This document shows, piece by piece, positions 51,658-61,409 of a DNA stretch of 64,000 nt. The position numbers were made by a program, and so were the translations under genes. The notes beneath the pieces were generated by a model. That model did no database searches and was not told the origin of the DNA. It saw only the letters and a program-made list of their open reading frames with translations. The DNA is taken from NCBI GenBank assembly GCA_002415025.1, contig DIBR01000038.1, positions 7,025-71,024 on the forward strand. Direction: 5' to 3'. Origin of the DNA: Spongiibacteraceae bacterium UBA5047 (GTDB taxonomy: Bacteria; Pseudomonadota; Gammaproteobacteria; Pseudomonadales; Spongiibacteraceae). The number at the start of each line of letters is the position of its first letter. Position 1 is the first letter of the stretch.

Positions 51658-51888
51658 CCGTTCCTCTCTTATCACTGTTGCAGGCACGCATAAGCGCAGC
51701 GTTGCGGGCAGTGCTGAATTGCCTGATACGTTTCACTTAATCAGGCCTACCCGATGAAGCTCGGTATGAGCCCGGCTCGCACATGCGCCGGGCTGGCCGG
51801 CTGGATATTCGCTCGCGCAAGGACTTCAGCTTGATTTCAGCCGGCAGTAGTAGGCTGTGGGTTTAGCCAATACTGAGGTGGGGGAGTC

Positions 51889-54800
51889 ATGCGCGAGCTG
51901 TTCAGGCCATACCGTTTGTTGAAGCAGCTAGCAGGGCTGCTGGCGGCGGTATTCCTGGCATACCTCCCCGACGTTGCCGGTGCCGGAGAAGTCGGATACA
52001 ACCGCGACATCCGCCCGATACTGGTCAAGAATTGCTTTGGTTGCCACGGTGACCAGAAGCAGCTCGAAGGTAATGTGTTTCTGAAAAGCTTTGCCGATGC
52101 CACCGGTCAGACCGGCTATGAGCGGGTAATCGTGCCGGGGCAAGCGGAGCAAAGCACCCTGTACCGGCGGGTCAGTGCGCCAGACAGCGAGCTGCGCATG
52201 CCGCCGCCGGAAACCGAAAAGCAGCTCAGTAGCACCGAGATTGCCATCCTCAGGCAATGGATAGACGAAGGCGCGCGTTACGAACAGCACTGGTCCTATT
52301 TGCCGGTCGAACGGCCGTCCGTGCCAGAGCAGGATGGCGAGTGGGCGCGCAATCCGATTGATCAATTCCTGTTGGTGCGCATGAGCGGACAGGGGCTGGC
52401 GCCGTCGCCGCAGGCGGATTCGCGCGCACTGGTACGGCGCCTGACGATGGATTTGCAGGGCCTGGTGCCGGGCTTCGACGAGGTAAGGGATTGGTCGGCT
52501 ATCGGCAGCAGTGACGTGCAGTATCAGGCGCTGGTTGATAGGCTGCTGGCCTCGCCCCAGTTCGGCGAGCGCATGGCGGTGCCGTGGCTGGACTGGGTGA
52601 AATACTCTGACGAAATCAGCGACCGGGGAGATTACCTCACCACCTTTTACCCCTATCGCAACTACGTCATCAGAGCCTTTAACGACAACAAACCCTTTGA
52701 TCAATTCACCATCGAGCAGCTGGCCGGTGATCTATTGCCCGAGCCAACCCAGGAGCAGATGATTGCCTCGGGTTACAACCACCTGATTGTGCGCGTGCAG
52801 GATGGCGTCGGCGTGGAAGCCATTCACAAATACCTGACCGAGCGTGTCGATAAACTGGGTCAGATCTGGCTGGCGTCCTCGCTTGAATGCGCCCAGTGTC
52901 ACGATCACAAGTTCGATAGCTGGTCGCAAAAACAGTACTACCAGTTTGCCGCCTTTTTTTCCGATCTGGACCGTGTCGGAGTCTGGTCTGTAGGAGTTTC
53001 CGGCAGCTCCACCGCGCCGCGTAATCCCGATGATGCCTATTTCAAATTGCCCCGTGTTTACATGCCCACCGCTGAGCAAACGCGGCGACTGGCCGACATT
53101 GACGCTGAGCTCGTGCAGTTGCGCGAACAGCTCGCCGCACGAGACAGTGAAGCGCGCGCCCTTGCCAGCGAGTTGAAAGAGCAGGCGGCAGACTCGCCCG
53201 ACTACTACCGCTGGATCGATCCGGAATTTAGCGAGGCCAGAGCCGTATCAGACAGTAGCCACAGCGATCTGGTCAAAGAGGTGACGCGCCCGCCCGGCGG
53301 CAACGGTGCCATTGTGACCCGTGATATCCAGTTTTTGAAACTGAGCTCGGCAGAGCAGCCCGGTGCTGAATATGACCTGCGTTTTCGTGTTGACCACGAA
53401 CAGGTGAGTGCGCTGATGCTGCGTATTACCCGACAGGGGGGTGACAGCTACAGTTTCAGCACGCCCGACAAGGTGGCGATCAGTGAAGTCAGTGTTGCCC
53501 TGGGTGAGGAGGGGCAGTGGCGTCCCGTGCAGATTGCCAGTGTAGAGAGCACCGAGCTGGGTGCGTTGAATGAAGCACACATGATCGATGGCCGGGATGA
53601 GACCCTTTGGCAGGTGACGCCGGACGATATATTTAACAAGTATCGCTACGAGCGCAAAGACGACCTGCTGCTGAAAACCCTGCACAACGAAGCCTTTGTG
53701 GTGTTTTATCTGGACGAGCCGCTGCGCAATATGAAGGGCAGGGAGCTGCAGGTTCGTATCCGCTTTCCCGATGAAGCCTCCAGAGCGCGCAGCATTAATT
53801 TGAGTTACACACCTATGTTGGCCGCCAGCCCCTTTCAGCAACACGCCAGCGGCCCGGTGGCTACTGCTCCCTGGCTGCGCAGTGTGCGCCAGAGTCTCTA
53901 CAATTTTGTTAACAAATACGTGTTCTTTACCGACTTCTGGGATTTCAATGCCTCCCAGATTTTCACCTGGTTTGCGACCAGAGCCGGTGTGTCCGCGCCG
54001 GTGCCTTTCAACGACATCATGAAGTCGGTATTGGCCACCATCAAGGAGCGCTATGCCTATAGCGAAATCTACACAGACCATGTCGTGCTGCGCGCACCGG
54101 CATTTCGGGAACTGGGTATGGCTATTCGGCGCCTGGAGCGTGAGCGCGAAACTGTGTGGGGAGAAATAGAACGCAGTTGGGTATCCAGTACTTCCACCCG
54201 CAGCTGGCCGGTTCGTGTGCTCAAGGCAGGGGCAATCAGTGATACCAGTGGCGAGCGGGTTGGTCCGGCGCTGCCGGATTTTCTGGGTGCACCGGCAGGC
54301 GACAAACTCACGCGGCTGGATCTGGCGAATTGGCTGGTTGCCGATGACAACCCGCTGACAGCACGCGTAATGGTCAATCGCTTCTGGCGTTTGTTTATGG
54401 GCCGCGCATTGGTTCCCACGTTAGAAGAGTTTGGCAGTGGCGGAGAAATGCCCAGTCATCCGGAGTTGCTGGACTGGCTGGCGGCAGAATTTGTGGAAAG
54501 TGGCTGGGATGTCAAACATCTGGTGAAATTGATTGTTACCTCCAGCGCCTACCGTCAGCAGTCCACGCCCAGCGAAGTGCTTGACCGGGTTGACCCGGAA
54601 AACATCTACTTTGCCCGCCAGAGTGTGTTCCGACTGGATGCCGAGTTTGTGCAGGACTTTGTGCTCAAGACGGCCGGCATGCTGAGGCCGGGCCTGTACG
54701 GTGAGCATACGGAACACGGCGCTGCAGCGCGCGGCGAGGATCGCAACCGGCGCAGTATTTACTTGCTGCGTAAAAATATCGATGTGCCCCCTGCACTGAA

Positions 54801-55122
54801 AGCCTTTGGCGCAAAGCCCCGTGAAAAAAGTGTTATTCACCGGGCGGAAAGTATTACGCCCATACAAGCCCTGGCGAGCCTGAACCAGCCGCTGGTAGTG
54901 GAAGCCTCCGCTCATCTTGCGCAGCAGGCGCTGACCCAATTCGGTAACGATGAACAACGTCTTGGCTGGCTCTATCAGCGCGTGTTGCAGCGCAAACCCG
55001 ATGCCAGCGAGCGCGCATTGTTTACGCAGGCGATGACCGCGCGTGCGGGAAGCGAAGCTGACTTCTGGATTAATCAGGCGCGTACTCTGCTGAGTCTGCG
55101 CGAAGCGACCGTGCGCAGTTGA
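51889..55122 (+). CDS. Planctomycete-type cytochrome protein PSCyt1-DUF1549-DUF1553
   Basis: 1077 residues. Signal peptide (1-32), then PSCyt1 (about 35-120) with haem motif CFGCH at 49-53, LFLKSFA-like and RMPPPE with the likely axial Met; DUF1549 (about 150-360) with TMDLQGLVPGFDEV, the second CAQCH at 334-338 and YYQFAAFFSDLDRVG; a central region with a beta-rich, possibly carbohydrate-binding domain; and DUF1553 (about 800-1060) with LDLANWLVADDNPLTARVMVNRFW and SAYRQQS. This architecture is very common in Planctomycetes and Verrucomicrobia and rarer in proteobacteria. Its enzymology is unsettled. First gene of a tight operon (8-base gap to the next). Confidence 0.88.
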   Translation: MRELFRPYRLLKQLAGLLAAVFLAYLPDVAGAGEVGYNRDIRPILVKNCFGCHGDQKQLEGNVFLKSFADATGQTGYERVIVPGQAEQSTLYRRVSAPDSELRMPPPETEKQLSSTEIAILRQWIDEGARYEQHWSYLPVERPSVPEQDGEWARNPIDQFLLVRMSGQGLAPSPQADSRALVRRLTMDLQGLVPGFDEVRDWSAIGSSDVQYQALVDRLLASPQFGERMAVPWLDWVKYSDEISDRGDYLTTFYPYRNYVIRAFNDNKPFDQFTIEQLAGDLLPEPTQEQMIASGYNHLIVRVQDGVGVEAIHKYLTERVDKLGQIWLASSLECAQCHDHKFDSWSQKQYYQFAAFFSDLDRVGVWSVGVSGSSTAPRNPDDAYFKLPRVYMPTAEQTRRLADIDAELVQLREQLAARDSEARALASELKEQAADSPDYYRWIDPEFSEARAVSDSSHSDLVKEVTRPPGGNGAIVTRDIQFLKLSSAEQPGAEYDLRFRVDHEQVSALMLRITRQGGDSYSFSTPDKVAISEVSVALGEEGQWRPVQIASVESTELGALNEAHMIDGRDETLWQVTPDDIFNKYRYERKDDLLLKTLHNEAFVVFYLDEPLRNMKGRELQVRIRFPDEASRARSINLSYTPMLAASPFQQHASGPVATAPWLRSVRQSLYNFVNKYVFFTDFWDFNASQIFTWFATRAGVSAPVPFNDIMKSVLATIKERYAYSEIYTDHVVLRAPAFRELGMAIRRLERERETVWGEIERSWVSSTSTRSWPVRVLKAGAISDTSGERVGPALPDFLGAPAGDKLTRLDLANWLVADDNPLTARVMVNRFWRLFMGRALVPTLEEFGSGGEMPSHPELLDWLAAEFVESGWDVKHLVKLIVTSSAYRQQSTPSEVLDRVDPENIYFARQSVFRLDAEFVQDFVLKTAGMLRPGLYGEHTEHGAAARGEDRNRRSIYLLRKNIDVPPALKAFGAKPREKSVIHRAESITPIQALASLNQPLVVEASAHLAQQALTQFGNDEQRLGWLYQRVLQRKPDASERALFTQAMTARAGSEADFWINQARTLLSLREATVRS

Positions 55123-55130
55123 GGAATACT

Positions 55131-56492
55131 ATGAAACGCAGACAACTTTTGCAGCACCTTGCGCTGTATTCCGGCGGCGCAGCGCTGGGCCTCAACCTTT
55201 TGGGGCAGCGTGTTCTTGCCAGTGCTGGCGCCGATGCACAGTATCCTATTTTCAGCGGGCATCATTTTTTGCCGCGCGCAAAGCGGGTGCTGTTCATCTG
55301 GCAACAGGGCGGTATGTCTCCCTATGAGTCGTTCGAGAACAAATCGATTCTGTATCGGCTGAACGATACCTCGCCTGCCAAATACAAGGGCCAGTGTTCT
55401 GTCGCCTGTCTCAAGCCTATCTATCCCTTCGCACCGCAAGGGCAATCCGGCATTGAAATGTCCGACCGTTTTCCGCATCTTGCCGGAGTGATTGACGAGA
55501 TGACGGTGATTAAAACCCTGCAGAACTTTGCACCGGCCCACCCCCAGGCGAGCAACTTCCTGTTCACCGGCGAACGCCTTAACGACAAACCCTCGCTCGG
55601 TGCCTGGGTGAACTATGCGCTGGGCAGTGACAATCCGCATCTGCCCGGCTTTGTTTCTCTGGGCGGCGCCGACAATATCAGCAACGGCTTTCTGCCCAGC
55701 GACCTGCACGGTGTGTACTTTGAAACCGAAGGTAACGCGCTGGATTTTCTTGAGCGACCCGAGCGAATCAGCGCGGCCCAACAACGTAGCGCGGTTGAAC
55801 AGGTTGCGCAGCTGGACCGGCTGTATGCCGGTCGCAGCGGCGACACCAAGGGGCTGGCCCACGGTAATGTGTTTGAGCTGGCGCACAAGATGCAGTCGTC
55901 AATTCCGGCGGTACTCAATCTTGACGACGAGCCGGACTATCTGCGTGAAGATTACGGGCTGAATGATGACGCCACCAAAACCATGGGCACCAACCTCTTG
56001 TCGGCACGGCGTTTACTGGAAAGCGGTATCCGCTTTGTTCGTGTGACCGATCCCGGATGGGATCACCACAGCGGGCTGGACACTCAGTTTCCGGTAAAGG
56101 CACGCGGCATTGACCGGCCGCTGAGTGCGCTGATTCGCGACCTGAAACAGCGCGGCATGCTTGACGATACCCTGGTGGTAGTTGCCGGTGAATTTGGTCG
56201 CACGCCGTTTAACGAGGGCAAAATCATTGGCGGTTTCGGGCGCGGACACAACCCGGATGCAGGCATTGTGCTGCTCGCGGGCGCGGGAATTCGCAAGGGC
56301 AGCGTTTACGGCGAAACGGATGAGTTCGGTTTTGACACAGTCAAAGATCCGGTCAATGTTAATGATCTGAATGCCACCATACTCTATGCGCTCGGTATTG
56401 ATCATATGCGTCTTACCTACGAGCTGGGCGGCAGAACCTTTAAGCCCACCGGCGTCGGCGAATGCCGCGTGGTGCGGGAACTGTTTGCCTGA
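55131..56492 (+). CDS. DUF1501 protein (sulfatase-like fold, Tat-type signal)
   Basis: 453 residues. MKRRQLLQHLALYSGGAALGLNLLG has a twin-arginine-like start. The DUF1501 pattern follows: VLFIWQQGGMSPYESFENK, KTLQNFAPAHPQASNFLFTG, VTDPGWDHHSGL and VVVAGEFGRTPFNEG ... GRGHNPDAGIVLLAGAGI. DUF1501 belongs to the alkaline phosphatase/sulfatase superfamily and nearly always neighbours DUF1549/DUF1553 genes. The ATG follows TTGAGGAATACT; a TTG four codons earlier is possible. The protein may act on the same substrate as the upstream cytochrome protein. Confidence 0.88.
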   Translation: MKRRQLLQHLALYSGGAALGLNLLGQRVLASAGADAQYPIFSGHHFLPRAKRVLFIWQQGGMSPYESFENKSILYRLNDTSPAKYKGQCSVACLKPIYPFAPQGQSGIEMSDRFPHLAGVIDEMTVIKTLQNFAPAHPQASNFLFTGERLNDKPSLGAWVNYALGSDNPHLPGFVSLGGADNISNGFLPSDLHGVYFETEGNALDFLERPERISAAQQRSAVEQVAQLDRLYAGRSGDTKGLAHGNVFELAHKMQSSIPAVLNLDDEPDYLREDYGLNDDATKTMGTNLLSARRLLESGIRFVRVTDPGWDHHSGLDTQFPVKARGIDRPLSALIRDLKQRGMLDDTLVVVAGEFGRTPFNEGKIIGGFGRGHNPDAGIVLLAGAGIRKGSVYGETDEFGFDTVKDPVNVNDLNATILYALGIDHMRLTYELGGRTFKPTGVGECRVVRELFA

Positions 56493-56500
56493 GGCCGATG

Positions 56501-58015
56501 ATGAACCTGTTAGCCTTCCTCAGTGACTTTCATCCGGTAGCGGTGCATTTTCCGATTGCTCTGCTGCCCACCGTGGCCCTGCTTGCCCTCTATCAGCGAC
56601 TGCGGCCCGAGGCGCAATTGGGCAGCGCTATTCGCTCGCTGTTGTGGCTGGCATTGCTGGCTTGTGTGTGCGCGATGCTCTTGGGTCTCGGTAATCGCGC
56701 CTTCAACGGGCACGGTGGCGAGGAGGTCAATAGCCACGCCATTCTGGGTATCGCAACGACGGTCAGTGTCATGCTGGCTGCATTCCTGTACCAGTTTCCT
56801 CATTGGGCGCTTCTCCTCACACGGGGGTTGGTGCGGGTGTCGGGGCTGGCTCTACGCATCGGTTGGGGTGTGTTCAGGGCACTTTGGATTATCGTTCGTG
56901 CGCTGCTGCGTTTCGTCTTGATTCCGGTACGCTTGCTGCTGTGGTGCTCGGCCCGGCTGTTGCCAAAGGTGCATGCCGGTTTGGAGGTGCGCAGGCAGGC
57001 ATTTGCCCTGAGGGCCAAGCAAGCGGCAGCGCGCATTCGCTACCGTCTGCACACGGTCATATTTGAGTACTTGCGGCCGGACGGAAGTCTCTGGTGGCAG
57101 AATGGTGCGCTGGCGACCAGCGTAGTGCTGGTGTTGGCAACAGGACTGTATGGCGCCAATCTCAGTCACGGTGAAGATCACCTGACGCGCAATATGCCGC
57201 AGGCACTGCGCACACTCTTGCTCGAAGACCAACTGTCCGGCTCGCAACTTGATCAGGCCTATTTCGAAAAGGAAGTTCAGCCCGTCTTGCGTCGCTCCTG
57301 TGTGAAATGCCACGGCGACCAGAAACAGAAAAAGAATTTACGGCTCGACAGTTATGCGGCGGTGGTGGGTAGCGGCGTTGTGAAATACCAGAACCCCGAG
57401 GGCAGTGAGTTGCTGCGTCGCCTGTTACTGCCGCGCGATCACACTGCGGCCATGCCGCCCTTGCATAAGGGTCGACCGCTGCAGGCTGACGATATTACGG
57501 TGGTGGTGCACTGGCTGCAGGGTCACTCGCTGGAAAGTCTGGTGAGTCAGACGGGCGGGCTGGCACCGGAACTGAAAGCACTGGCTCGCCAGTTGCCGGC
57601 GATTGACGAGAAACGCCTGTCGGAACTCAATACGCTGGAAGGTTTGCGGGTCCGGCGGCTGGTAAATAACTACGATCTACTAACCGTTAACTTAAGCCAT
57701 GTGGCGCCGATACATATTGAAGCAGCGCTCAACCGTCTGGCACCTTATGCCGTCAATGTCCTCTATCTGGATGCCAGCAATCTACAGTTAACGGCGACGC
57801 AGTGGCAGCGCTTGTCGGGCTTTGGCAATTTGCAGCGGCTAAACCTGAAATCCAGCAACATCGGCACGGCGGAGATTCAATATTTCAAACCCTTGGCACA
57901 ACTGCAGTGGCTAAACCTGTTCTCAACCGGGGTAGCGCTATCCGTAGCCGAAATTCGCGCTATGATGCCGGGGTTGAACAACATATACCTTTCGGCGGCT
58001 GAGTCAGAAAGTTAG
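56501..58015 (+). CDS. Membrane protein with DUF2231-like helices, PSCyt1 haem domain and leucine-rich repeats
   Basis: 504 residues. The first 110 residues hold four membrane helices (DFHPVAVHFPIALLPTVALLALYQ) as in DUF2231 proteins, then a further span and an Arg-rich cytosolic stretch (120-190), another span near 205-220, and a periplasmic PSCyt1 domain with CVKCH at 267-271 and AMPPLHKG. The end (about 395-500; VLYLDASNLQLT, LQRLNLKSSNIG, LQWLNLFSTGVALS) is a set of leucine-rich-like repeats. It probably anchors the haem chain to the inner membrane. The second of two ATGs was preferred for its spacing from GAGG. Confidence 0.8.
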   Translation: MNLLAFLSDFHPVAVHFPIALLPTVALLALYQRLRPEAQLGSAIRSLLWLALLACVCAMLLGLGNRAFNGHGGEEVNSHAILGIATTVSVMLAAFLYQFPHWALLLTRGLVRVSGLALRIGWGVFRALWIIVRALLRFVLIPVRLLLWCSARLLPKVHAGLEVRRQAFALRAKQAAARIRYRLHTVIFEYLRPDGSLWWQNGALATSVVLVLATGLYGANLSHGEDHLTRNMPQALRTLLLEDQLSGSQLDQAYFEKEVQPVLRRSCVKCHGDQKQKKNLRLDSYAAVVGSGVVKYQNPEGSELLRRLLLPRDHTAAMPPLHKGRPLQADDITVVVHWLQGHSLESLVSQTGGLAPELKALARQLPAIDEKRLSELNTLEGLRVRRLVNNYDLLTVNLSHVAPIHIEAALNRLAPYAVNVLYLDASNLQLTATQWQRLSGFGNLQRLNLKSSNIGTAEIQYFKPLAQLQWLNLFSTGVALSVAEIRAMMPGLNNIYLSAAESES

Positions 58016-58060
58016 CTTACAGGTTTGCTCTACTATAAAGATAATAAAAGAGGTGGAAAC

Positions 58061-60379
58061 ATGATGCGGTCTTATTCCCTGTGGGCAGTTCCGGCGGCGG
58101 TGAGTCTGTTGTTTGCGATCAATCCGGTATTCGCACAAGGCGAGGCGAAAGCACGTCCCGCGCAGATGATCGAAGAAGTGTTTGTAACGGTGAGCAAGCG
58201 TACCGAATCGGTTCAGGAAATCAGCGCTGCCGTTTCGGCCTTTCCCGAAGACTTGCTCAAGGAAAATAATATTCAGGGCTTCTCGGCACTCGCCGACATT
58301 ACCCCCGGCCTGGTCTCACGCGATGGTAACAACCTGACCATTCGCGGCATTGGTCAGGCGCGCAATGGCACCTCGCCGGTCGCCTTTCACGTTAACGGCT
58401 ATTTCATCAATGACCACGAGGCCAGGGAGGAGTTTTACGACTTTTCCACCGTAGAGGTCATTCGCGGTCCGTCCGGTACGGTCTATGGGCGTAACGCAAC
58501 AGCGGGCGCCATTAATGTTCGCTGGAACCGGCCAATCGAAGAGTGGACCGGTGGCCTTGAATACCGGCGCGCAGACTACAATGCCGAGCGCTATCGCGGC
58601 CATATCAATGTGCCCTTGCTGGGTGAGGGCAACCGGGCATTGATGGCGCGCTTCGCCGGGCAGTGGCAAACCCAGAGCGGTCATCTGGATAATCTGCTGG
58701 CACCGAGCGACGAGGAGCCCGATAGCGAGAGCAACAGCTTTTATCGCGTTTACCTGGGCAGTCAGGTAAACGACAAACTCTGGCTGGGGCTGCGGGCGAT
58801 CAAGCTCAGGCGGGAAATTGATGCCGGTCTGGTGGCAAGCCCCTCCATCTCAACACGCCAGAGCGGCATTCTGGAAAAGTTTGGCGCGCAGCCGCTGCCA
58901 CTCGATCTGTTGAAAGTGCGTTCGCGACAGTACCAGCAGGTAGACGATGCCTATACCAACCGCAGCCGGGTGGTGGCGGAATTAACCTGGAACATGACCG
59001 ACCTGCCATTGTTTGGCGATGTCGACCTTGATCTGTTTGGCGGGAATGACCGTCGCCGCTATTTTACGTACTCCGACGTTGACGGTACCGAAGAACCGAT
59101 TCTCGAAACCATTAACTGGAACGATGGCATAGGTCGCAATGCCGAGCTGCGTTTTACTTCCCAGAATGACTCCGGGGTTGACTGGATTCTCGGCTTTTTC
59201 TGGTATCGAAACGATCAGCACGAAACCCTGCATGTAGACGCGCGTACCGAAGAGGGCGTGGCAACCTTGTTTCCCGCTCTGGCGCCGCTGCTATTGCCTG
59301 ATCAGATTTTTGATGCCGACGTGGATTTCATCGACCAAAACCGCAGCGAGAAAAACGAAGCGGCCTTCTTCAACCTCCGTTTGGATCTGGACGTGATCTG
59401 GTCCTCACTGCCGGATATGGAAGTCTTTGCCGGCATTCGCCAGAACAGCGATGAATATCGCCTGAAGACCGCTCGTGAAACCGTAAATGCCACCCATCGG
59501 CTGTCGGGCGTTACGATTCCCTTCTCGGACAAAAGCACTGATGTCGGCGGCGAATCTGACGCAACCACCGGCGAGTTCGGTGCCAAGTGGTTTTACTCCG
59601 AAGACGGAATGCTCTATGGCAAGTTTGCCAACGGCTACAAGCCGGGTACTTCGCAGTTGCAGGTGGATGGCTCGATCAACGACGTTGATCCCGAGTTTTT
59701 GAATATGTGGGAATTCGGCTGGAAAACAGCACTGTTCGATAACCGCTCACTGGTATTGAACCTATCGGTATTTGACTACGATTACGAGGATTTACAGGTA
59801 TCGAAAATTATTATCACCGGCGTGAAACTCGAAAATGCCGGTGAGGCCAGTATTCAGGGTGTCGAAGCCGAGCTGCAGTGGGTACCCAATGACGCCTTCA
59901 GCGCATTGTTCTCGCTCGCGTGGCTGGACGCACGCTTCGAGGAGTTCTGCGGCAAGGACGAAGAGCAGGTGGATCAGGCGACCCAGCCCGGTTGTACGGA
60001 TTCCGAGCCGCATAATTTCAAGGGGGCGAAGATGTCTGATGCCCCTGAAGTCACGTTTGGGGCGTTATTGCGGTATGTGGTTAATCTGGGTGACTGGGGA
60101 ACCCTGACCCCGGCCCTGAAGTTCAGCTGGAGTGATGATTACCAGCGGCGGCCCTACGACAACCCGATCGACAAGATTGATGCTCACCATAAAACCGACG
60201 TTCGCCTGTCGTGGCAAAGCGCTGGTGGTCATTACCGGGTAGAGGCCTTTGCGGAGAATCTCGAAAATCACGACGAGCTGTTTACCCACCACTTCTCGAT
60301 GCCCGACCCCGGTAACTACTCTCTGTTTGCGCCCCAGGCTCCGCGCACGGCGGGGATTTTGTTTGAGGCAATTTACTGA
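58061..60379 (+). CDS. TonB-dependent outer-membrane receptor
   Basis: 772 residues. Signal peptide to about 27 (NPVFAQ), TonB-box-like EEVFVTVSKR, plug domain (IQGFSALADITPGLVSRDGNNLTIRGIG ... VEVIRGPSGTVYGRNATAGAINV), then a 22-strand barrel ending in FEAIY. AGAGGTGG precedes the ATG. It closes the four-gene planctomycete-type operon (46-base gap), so it probably imports the substrate or product of that system. Similarity is to the general FecA-type/omega-3 receptor group; no siderophore is indicated. Confidence 0.9.
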   Translation: MMRSYSLWAVPAAVSLLFAINPVFAQGEAKARPAQMIEEVFVTVSKRTESVQEISAAVSAFPEDLLKENNIQGFSALADITPGLVSRDGNNLTIRGIGQARNGTSPVAFHVNGYFINDHEAREEFYDFSTVEVIRGPSGTVYGRNATAGAINVRWNRPIEEWTGGLEYRRADYNAERYRGHINVPLLGEGNRALMARFAGQWQTQSGHLDNLLAPSDEEPDSESNSFYRVYLGSQVNDKLWLGLRAIKLRREIDAGLVASPSISTRQSGILEKFGAQPLPLDLLKVRSRQYQQVDDAYTNRSRVVAELTWNMTDLPLFGDVDLDLFGGNDRRRYFTYSDVDGTEEPILETINWNDGIGRNAELRFTSQNDSGVDWILGFFWYRNDQHETLHVDARTEEGVATLFPALAPLLLPDQIFDADVDFIDQNRSEKNEAAFFNLRLDLDVIWSSLPDMEVFAGIRQNSDEYRLKTARETVNATHRLSGVTIPFSDKSTDVGGESDATTGEFGAKWFYSEDGMLYGKFANGYKPGTSQLQVDGSINDVDPEFLNMWEFGWKTALFDNRSLVLNLSVFDYDYEDLQVSKIIITGVKLENAGEASIQGVEAELQWVPNDAFSALFSLAWLDARFEEFCGKDEEQVDQATQPGCTDSEPHNFKGAKMSDAPEVTFGALLRYVVNLGDWGTLTPALKFSWSDDYQRRPYDNPIDKIDAHHKTDVRLSWQSAGGHYRVEAFAENLENHDELFTHHFSMPDPGNYSLFAPQAPRTAGILFEAIY

Positions 60380-60396
60380 TATCGCCCCTGCGCCGA

Positions 60397-61293
60397 TCAC
60401 CGGGTGATCAGCAATTTGAATTGCTCACAGACCGGTGTCAGTGGCTGATTCCTGCGATGCAGAATGCACCATGACCGGCGTATCGGGTGGTTCGCGATAT
60501 TCAGTGTAATCAGCTTTTTCTCTGCCAGTTCGGTGGCGCAGCTATCGATGGGGAGCAGTGCTACTCCGAGCCGGTTTCTTGCACCTGCAATCAAAGCTTC
60601 GCTGGAGCCCAGTTGATGCGTTGCTTTGGGTTGCACCGCAGCCTGCCGGAACAGCTCGTCCAGAATCAGTCGAGTGCCGGAACCGGGTTCCCTGATAAGA
60701 AAAGTTTCCTTTGCCAGTGCGGCGAAGGGAATGCCTTTGTGATCGCGCAGCGGGTGGTCGGGCCAGGCTACGATGATGAGCTGATTTTCCCGAAAGGGCG
60801 TGAACTGAATGGAGCGGTCTTCCGGCGGGGAGCAGGTGATCACCAGTTCATGGCGGTTATCGAGCAGCCGCTTGACTGCGCTCGCCCGGTTGCCAACTTC
60901 CAGATTGATCTGTACCTGCGGGAATTGCTGGCTGAATCCGGCCAGTAGCTCGGGCATGAAATATTGGGCGCTGCTCTCGATGGCAACGGATAGGGTGCCT
61001 TTGATCTCGCCGCGCAGTTCTGCCAGCTCCATCTCCACACCGACCAGCCGTTGCTGCATATCCCGGGCGGCTCGCTCCAGCGCTTGACCTGCGCGGGTGA
61101 TATGGAGCCGCTTGCCCCGGTATTCAAACAGCATTTCACCGGTCAACTGCTCCAGCTGCCGCATCTGGGCGCTGACTGCGGGTTGGGTCAGCGCGAGCTC
61201 CTCTGCGGCGCGGGAATAGCTGCGCAGCCGGCTGACGGCCAGATAAATCTCGATTTGGCGAAGGGTAATCCTGTGCAGGTAGGAAGGGCGCAT
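60397..61293 (-). CDS. pycR: LysR-family regulator of pyruvate carboxylase (PycR-like)
   Basis: 298 residues. The N-terminal helix-turn-helix (LRQIEIYLAVSRLRSYSRAAEELALTQPAVSAQMRQLEQLTG) and a CbbR-like effector domain (GTLSVAIESSAQYFMPELLAGF, EPGSGTRLILDELF, SSEALIAGARNRLGVALLP) are complete. It is divergent from pycA, as pycR is in Pseudomonas. It probably activates or represses pycAB in response to a carbon metabolite. Confidence 0.88.
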   Translation of the reverse strand: MRPSYLHRITLRQIEIYLAVSRLRSYSRAAEELALTQPAVSAQMRQLEQLTGEMLFEYRGKRLHITRAGQALERAARDMQQRLVGVEMELAELRGEIKGTLSVAIESSAQYFMPELLAGFSQQFPQVQINLEVGNRASAVKRLLDNRHELVITCSPPEDRSIQFTPFRENQLIIVAWPDHPLRDHKGIPFAALAKETFLIREPGSGTRLILDELFRQAAVQPKATHQLGSSEALIAGARNRLGVALLPIDSCATELAEKKLITLNIANHPIRRSWCILHRRNQPLTPVCEQFKLLITR

Positions 61294-61305
61294 AATGCTG
61301 TAAGT

Positions 61306-61321
61306 ATAAGTAATGCCTTAT
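61306..61321. promoter_or_regulatory. Candidate PycR operator (LysR-type dyad)
   Basis: ATAAG-TAATGC-CTTAT is a dyad of the LysR T-N11-A class, placed 13 bases before pycR and 89 before pycA. This is the place expected for a recognition-binding site that serves both autoregulation and activation. Confidence 0.45.
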
Positions 61322-61409
61322 GCTCAAGTATAGAAATATCAATTATTCATGCGGCGGGCAATGGCGTAGAGTAGCCCGCATCAAGAATGACCGGGGGTAA
61401 CGACAGGCG

